From contig JAADGV010000058.1 in NCBI GenBank assembly GCA_013152205.1, positions 1-45,670 on the forward strand: a stretch of 45,670 nt of DNA. The letters are read 5' to 3'. Under the pieces are notes generated by a model. That model did not search any database. It had not been told where the DNA came from and saw only the letters and a program-made list of their open reading frames with translations. Positions within the stretch are counted from its first letter, which is position 1. The number at the start of each line of letters is the position of its first letter. The position numbers and the translations under genes were made by a program. This DNA is from Planctomycetota bacterium (GTDB taxonomy: Bacteria > Planctomycetota > Planctomycetia > Pirellulales > Lacipirellulaceae). Shown here piece after piece: positions 42,953-45,670 of the stretch.

Positions 42953-45670
42953 ATGATGCTTTTTTCTTTTATGCAGGTACTTGTTCAGCGATTGTCTTCT
43001 GCTCGTACTTTGGTCTTCGCGCTGGCGGTGGGACTGATCGTTTGTCTGATGCCTGGCAAGCCCGCTCAGGCCCAGGTCTTCCTCTGGAATGGTGGCAGCC
43101 TTTTTTCGGATGATTGGAATGACGCTGGTAATTGGACGTCCTTTTTAGCTCCTCCCACGGCTCCCACGGGGGGGGGGCAAATTTTGGAGTTCAACTTCAC
43201 CGACCCCGCTCAATCGACGTCTAACATCGATACGGATTGGACTGTAACTCATATCATTTTTAACGATGACGTGCCTGCCATGACATTTACCGGCAACAGA
43301 CTGACGTTAACCACTAGCTTCTTTGGCCAGGGTTTTTTCAACAACGACAACGACACGCAACTGTTTAACAATAGCGAGATAGCTTTTCTAGGAGCCCTTG
43401 GTTCCCAAATAGACTACGACATCTTGGCCACTAGCGGCGACTTGGAATTCGATGCAAATATCCGTGTCGATGGCAATGTGGCTCTGAACGTGGGCGGAGA
43501 CAACGATGTCTTCTTCGACGGCGGGATTATTCAAACAGGTAATTTCGGAAGCGAGACGATGACCGTCAACAAGAGCGGTACGGGCGAATTGCGACTCCGC
43601 GGTGATTCCACCGGCATCGATGAGCTCAACATCAACGACGGGCTCGTACTGCTCTCGCAAACCAACAATCCCACAGTCAGCCCTATCCTGGACGTCTTTA
43701 TCGACTCCAATGGGACGTTTGACCTCAACGGCAACGATGCGGACATCGGCGCTCTTACCGGCTCCGGCTCGGTCGATTTGGGAAGCGGCAGACTTACCGT
43801 TGACGGATCCGGGTTCTCCGGCGTAATCAGCGGTACAGGAGGAATCACCAAAGAGGGAGGTGCCCTAATGGTATTGGGAGGCAGCAACACCTACACGGGG
43901 TCCACTTTGATTAACGCTGGCGAGTTGTGGCTCGTCGGTGCGGGGCGAATCTCCGACGACAGCGACGTGAGTATTTCCGGCCCGGCTACGTTCGATCTGA
44001 ACGGAGTCAGTGACACGGTCGATTCGATTCAGGGCGCCGGTACGATTCGCCTGGGAGGCGGCACCCTCACGGTCGACGAAGAGGTCGGCCTACGGACCTT
44101 CAGCGGCGATATCCTCGAAACGGGCACATTTGTAAAGAATGGCGCGGCCACACTTACCCTCTCCGGCAACAACACCTTTGATGGCGAACTCCACCTCGGT
44201 GGCGGAACGCTTGCGGTCAGCGAGAGCAACAACCTGGGCGATGTCGGGACAAACATGGTCTTTTTTGGAGGCACTCTCCAAACGACGGGCTCCTTTACCA
44301 ACCCACGCGACGTATTTGTCGGGCCGTTTAACTCTGGAACATTCAACGTCAACGGGGGCACCACGCTCACCCAATCGGGTGTGCTCGCCGGCGACTCGAC
44401 CACGACGCTCACCAAATCGGGCGGCGGCACCTTGTTGCTCAACGCCAACAATACACTCTCCGGCGACATCAACATCAACGAGGGGATTGTCGCCCTTGGC
44501 GGTAGTTACAGGCTCGACGGCTCCCCAAATATCACGGTACTGGCGGGTGCCACGTTCGATCTGAATGACTTCCCCGAGACAATCGACGCACTTACTGGAG
44601 CCGGCAATGTCACGTTGGGAACCGGTTTTCTCGGCGTTGGTCTAAACAACGGCAGCGGCACGTTCAGCGGCGTGATTTCAGGTAGCGGTGGGTTTGCCAA
44701 AATCGGAACCGGAATTCAAACCCTTAGCGGCAACAACACTTATACTAACGAGACCCTCGTCTTCGAAGGCACGTTGCGGACCTCCGGCACTGGCCGCCTT
44801 TCCGATTTGACCGATGTCGAGGTCTTCTCCGGTGCCACGTTCGATCTGAATGACTTCGGCGAGACAATCGACACACTTGCTGGAGCCGGCAATGTCACGC
44901 TGGGAACCGGTTTTCTCCTCGTTGGTGCCAACAACGGCAGCGACACGTTCAGCGGTGTGATTTCAGGTAGCGGTGGGTTTGGCAAAATCGGAACCGGAAT
45001 TCAAACCCTTAGCGGCAACAACACTTATACCGGCTCGACCACCGTCGGCGCAGGCACGCTAAGACTTTCCGGCTCTAACCGCCTTTCCGATTCGACCGAC
45101 GTCACGGTCAGCTCCGGTGCCACGTTCGATCTGAATGGCTTTTCTGACACAATCGACGCACTCGCTGGTGCCGGCAATGTCACGCTGGGGGGCGGCAACA
45201 TACTCACCGTTGGTGCCAACAACGGCAGCGGCACGTTCTCGGGAAACATCACCGAAACCGGCCAGCTCTTCAAGACCGGCTCCGGCACACAGACGCTCAC
45301 CGGAACGAACACCTACGAAAACACTTTTGTTAACCAAGGCACGTTGGTCCTCTCCGGCGGCGGTAGCATCAGCCAAAACGCACTGATCACTGGCTCCAGC
45401 AACGGTTCCGACGGCACTACCATAGTCGATGGGGGGTCGACCACTTGGAGTCTGAACACCAATCTGTTTGTCGGTCTCGCCGGCACCGGGCAAATGAATA
45501 TCAACAATGGCGCGACGGTGACCGTCGCTGGCGACGCCTCGGTGGCGGAATTTGTGGGCGCGGACGGTACGCTTAACATCAGCAGCGGCGGATCCAACTC
45601 CACGCTCGACGTGGCCAACGGCATAGGCATTGGCGGCGAAGTCACTTTGGCAGGAGGTACCGCGGATGTC
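42953..45670 (+). CDS. Autotransporter-type beta-strand-repeat surface protein, 3' end beyond the window
   Basis: The frame is open from ATG 42953 to the last base: 906 codons with no stop. A further in-frame ATG at 42971 is possible. The signal peptide is RTLVFALAVGLIVCLMPGKPAQA. The mature part starts VFLWNGGSLFSDDWNDAGNW and continues as repeats of the PATR (autotransporter-associated) type, e.g. LTLSGNNTFDG, LSGNNTYTGSTTVGAGTLRL. A parallel beta-helix passenger is inferred. Two adjacent 95-residue units are nearly identical. A G10 tract sits near codons 72-75. It may anchor through a distal barrel or PEP-CTERM, which are not in view. Confidence 0.88.
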   Translation, partial: MMLFSFMQVLVQRLSSARTLVFALAVGLIVCLMPGKPAQAQVFLWNGGSLFSDDWNDAGNWTSFLAPPTAPTGGGQILEFNFTDPAQSTSNIDTDWTVTHIIFNDDVPAMTFTGNRLTLTTSFFGQGFFNNDNDTQLFNNSEIAFLGALGSQIDYDILATSGDLEFDANIRVDGNVALNVGGDNDVFFDGGIIQTGNFGSETMTVNKSGTGELRLRGDSTGIDELNINDGLVLLSQTNNPTVSPILDVFIDSNGTFDLNGNDADIGALTGSGSVDLGSGRLTVDGSGFSGVISGTGGITKEGGALMVLGGSNTYTGSTLINAGELWLVGAGRISDDSDVSISGPATFDLNGVSDTVDSIQGAGTIRLGGGTLTVDEEVGLRTFSGDILETGTFVKNGAATLTLSGNNTFDGELHLGGGTLAVSESNNLGDVGTNMVFFGGTLQTTGSFTNPRDVFVGPFNSGTFNVNGGTTLTQSGVLAGDSTTTLTKSGGGTLLLNANNTLSGDININEGIVALGGSYRLDGSPNITVLAGATFDLNDFPETIDALTGAGNVTLGTGFLGVGLNNGSGTFSGVISGSGGFAKIGTGIQTLSGNNTYTNETLVFEGTLRTSGTGRLSDLTDVEVFSGATFDLNDFGETIDTLAGAGNVTLGTGFLLVGANNGSDTFSGVISGSGGFGKIGTGIQTLSGNNTYTGSTTVGAGTLRLSGSNRLSDSTDVTVSSGATFDLNGFSDTIDALAGAGNVTLGGGNILTVGANNGSGTFSGNITETGQLFKTGSGTQTLTGTNTYENTFVNQGTLVLSGGGSISQNALITGSSNGSDGTTIVDGGSTTWSLNTNLFVGLAGTGQMNINNGATVTVAGDASVAEFVGADGTLNISSGGSNSTLDVANGIGIGGEVTLAGGTADV
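43168..43177 (+). repeat. G10 tract inside the adhesin reading frame
   Basis: Ten G encode most of the TGGG stretch at codons 72-75, shortly after the signal peptide. A gain or loss of one base would stop translation early. The tract lies in the linker between a short N-terminal strand segment and the first repeats. Confidence 0.85.
44549..45118 (+). repeat. Two 285-bp tandem units within the adhesin gene, third partial
   Basis: GCCACGTTCGATCTGAATG recurs at 44549, 44834 and 45119, exactly 285 bases apart (95 codons). Units 1 and 2 (44549-44833, 44834-45118) share long identical runs, including ATTTCAGGTAGCGGTGGGTT. Unit 3 diverges after about 100 bases. Such identity at DNA level implies recent duplication or gene conversion. 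Confidence 0.85.

Noticed and set aside
43531..45645. Series of minus-strand open frames opposite the adhesin, with repeated Pro-rich peptides
   Set aside because: They are antisense readings of the tandem repeats in the plus-strand gene. They lack ribosome-binding sites and show the same 95-codon spacing as the sense repeats.

Overview
The window reads as a chromosomal segment of a planctomycete, most likely of the Pirellulales. The signs are two PEP-CTERM secreted proteins (one with a dockerin-like calcium-binding pair), a SUMF1-fold PEP-CTERM protein, a SpoVG with an inserted zinc ribbon next to ispE, a DUF1573 protein, a eukaryote-like Ser/Thr kinase, a membrane-bound pyrophosphatase, and a very large autotransporter-type beta-strand-repeat protein. 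This assignment rests on protein character only; there is no rRNA in the window.

Layout. 1-10 kb: a membrane-anchored metallophosphoesterase and a PAS/GAF/receiver regulator (minus strand), typA/bipA, two unrecognised proteins, an outer-membrane beta-barrel and a DUF1573 protein. 10.3-14.9 kb: the compact operon tyrA-purL-purQ, in which PurL carries an N-terminal PurS-like pair. 14.9-17 kb: two minus-strand unknowns, one with three zinc ribbons plus membrane helices. 17-24 kb: two PEP-CTERM proteins flanking holB and a K+-dependent-type pyrophosphatase. 24.3-29.3 kb: a TolC-family lipoprotein overlapping a WYL regulator, then tmk and a DUF368 protein. 29.9-31.5 kb: ispE-spoVG. 31.8-39 kb: a compositionally deviant secreted protein, a Ser/Thr kinase, an SH3 protein and two unrecognised secreted or anchored proteins. 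39.4-42 kb: aspS, with a reading-frame break near its 5' end, and a thioredoxin-fold protein without active-site cysteines. 42.5-45.7 kb: a broken beta-propeller remnant and the start of the adhesin, which runs off the window.

The most distinctive signal is intergenic. Six copies of a 58-59 bp palindrome (family A, built on TAGCCGCAGGCGGAAGCCGCGG) and five copies of a second palindrome (family B, CCACAGAG...CTCTGTGG) lie only between genes. Members of both families are bounded by the same 17-bp terminal sequence GACTTTGCAATCGTCCT, exactly inverted in the 175-bp element at 31559-31733. This looks like a modular MITE-like family with interchangeable cores.

Other points of note are a G10 tract inside the adhesin reading frame (possible phase variation), 285-bp repeats in the adhesin, the aspS frame break, and a G12 tract before tmk. 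No CRISPR array, tRNA, rRNA, transposase or phage gene was seen.
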